Assembly: GCA_964352985.1 (NCBI GenBank)
Contig: CAYGUK010000094.1
Coordinates: 1-16,018 of the forward strand
Source of the DNA: CAYGUK01 sp964352985
Lineage (GTDB): Bacteria > Pseudomonadota > Gammaproteobacteria > JAHCLG01
Direction: 5' to 3'
Length of the DNA stretch: 16,018 nt
Shown here: positions 15,238 through 16,018 of the stretch, one piece after another
How positions within the stretch are numbered: the stretch's first letter is position 1
Layout: every line of letters starts with the position of its first letter
Made by a program: the position numbers and the translations under genes
Notes under the pieces: generated by a model
Told to the model about the DNA's origin: nothing
Database searches by the model: none
The model's input: the letters and a program-made list of their open reading frames with translations, nothing else

Positions 15238-15897
15238 ATGGCGGATGATGATAATGAGAAGCCAAGTACTTTTGAAGAAGAGTTTTGGGAAAGTTTAGGC
15301 ACCCAAGGCAAGCCTTTAGACGTGGAGCAAATTAGGCAATTTTCCATTGAGCGTCCAATTTCTTTAGATGATGTTGAACATCTCATGAGTCTTTTTCCGT
15401 ATTTAGACTTGTGTAATGCAGATGTTAAAGAACCACCGCTTGATTCTCATCCTGTTAAAGTGCATCGAGCTCAAAGTTTATGGTTAATTCACGATCGTGG
15501 TGATCGTCTAACAACAGGCCCTGGCCGATTAAACTTTGGCGCTTATCGCCGCATGCGTTTTGATGAAGATGGCAATCCTATTCTTGATGATGACGACGAT
15601 GAGGGTGGAAGTCAGTGGGTCAGACCCGATGGCACGATTATTAAACAATTTTTTGATACGGCTATCGAACTGATCGAAATCGCGGCTGAAAGATGGCCTG
15701 CAGCAAATATTTTAAGTGGTTATCTGCCCATGCAACGTGCCGCTTGGATGGCGGCGACTGAATTTGGCTTTGCAATTAATTACAATCCCACTGCTGAAGA
15801 CTTAATGGTTTTTGAATCTATCAAGCAACATGGTGGTGGTATTAGCCGTAAACGAGGTGGGTCGAGCCAAGGGCCAACACCTTCGCAAAGTGGTTGA
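15238..15897 (+). CDS. acidic 219-aa protein with an LPD7-like domain
   Basis: A soluble protein with no signal peptide or membrane helix. Layout: an acidic N-terminus (MADDDNEKPSTFEEEFWESL) and a helical region to about 65; residues 80-195 with HDRGDRL (85-91), an acidic insert of five Asp and a Glu (117-122), a long helix containing IEIAAERWPA (146-155), LSGYLPMQRAAWMAATEFG (159-177) and NYNPTAED (181-188); then a Gly/Ser/basic disordered tail. The series DxGDR-x, helix with AAERW, ILSG, helix with A-x-x-x-G, then NP matches my memory of LPD7, a domain found in large polyvalent, relaxase and conjugation-linked proteins and in some effectors. Here it stands alone and has an acidic loop. An extended -10 promoter lies upstream, and nothing ties it to the divergent permease. 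The family call is tentative; the gene is certain. Confidence 0.85.
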   Translation: MADDDNEKPSTFEEEFWESLGTQGKPLDVEQIRQFSIERPISLDDVEHLMSLFPYLDLCNADVKEPPLDSHPVKVHRAQSLWLIHDRGDRLTTGPGRLNFGAYRRMRFDEDGNPILDDDDDEGGSQWVRPDGTIIKQFFDTAIELIEIAAERWPAANILSGYLPMQRAAWMAATEFGFAINYNPTAEDLMVFESIKQHGGGISRKRGGSSQGPTPSQSG

Positions 15898-16018
15898 TTT
15901 TTGCAGAAGGTTCTCTAAATGTTCTTTTTATTTTGATTTTTATGCAAAAAAGTCGTAAATTTAATGAGTTTACTGTATTAAATCGATGTATTAAACGGGT
16001 AAATTCGTATGTCAAATC

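Noticed and set aside
16009..16018. Possible start of a further gene (ATG TCA AAT C) at the right edge
   Set aside because: Only three codons are visible and the upstream GGGT is a weak, poorly spaced ribosome site; it cannot be supported.
1..16018. Mobile elements, CRISPR arrays, tRNA or rRNA genes, toxin-antitoxin pairs
   Set aside because: No transposase, integrase, terminal repeats, regularly spaced repeats, cloverleaf sequence or paired small toxin-antitoxin genes were seen on either strand.

Overview
The window comes from an AT-rich bacterial chromosome (by eye well under 40% GC). It is most likely gammaproteobacterial: the MetH, CydA and CydB proteins align closely, motif by motif, with their E. 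coli counterparts as I remember them. The AT-richness, a type VI secretion ClpV and several lineage-restricted hypothetical proteins would suit a host-associated lineage such as the Legionellales. That placement is inference. No rRNA, tRNA, CRISPR array, insertion sequence or phage gene was found.

Layout: (1) 1-1704, the end of a type VI secretion (T6SS) operon: the C-terminal part of the sheath-recycling ATPase ClpV/TssH, then a small DUF6931-like protein 3 nt downstream. (2) 1863-4858, a compact cytochrome bd quinol oxidase operon, cydA-cydB-cydX-cydP. It includes a 30-codon cydX and a small membrane protein of CydP type. (3) 4859-5184, an AT-rich non-coding stretch ending in an extended -10 promoter, which leads into an unrecognised 199-aa protein (5185-5784). 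(4) 5898-11575, a methionine/one-carbon block: metF on the + strand and metH on the - strand, facing each other. Between them lie an unrecognised 257-aa gene with its own putative promoter and a strong terminator, and what may be the C-terminal scrap of a LysR-type regulator. (5) 11781-12545, a secreted outer-membrane beta-barrel protein, divergent from metH. (6) 12636-15125 (-), a large YbbP-type FtsX-fold ABC permease without an adjacent ATPase gene. (7) 15238-15897, a soluble acidic 219-aa protein whose second half resembles the LPD7-type domain of relaxase/effector proteins.

How the genes work together: MetF makes 5-methyltetrahydrofolate and MetH uses it, with cobalamin, to methylate homocysteine, so the two flanking genes are consecutive steps of one pathway. 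CydABX(P) form one membrane complex for respiration at low oxygen. ClpV and the DUF6931-like protein belong to T6SS. The three unrecognised soluble proteins (199, 257 and 219 aa) are the least explained part of the window. No complete new system is visible; the best leads are the LPD7-like protein, the possible regulator remnant beside metH, and the perfect inverted repeat at the promoter of the 257-aa gene.
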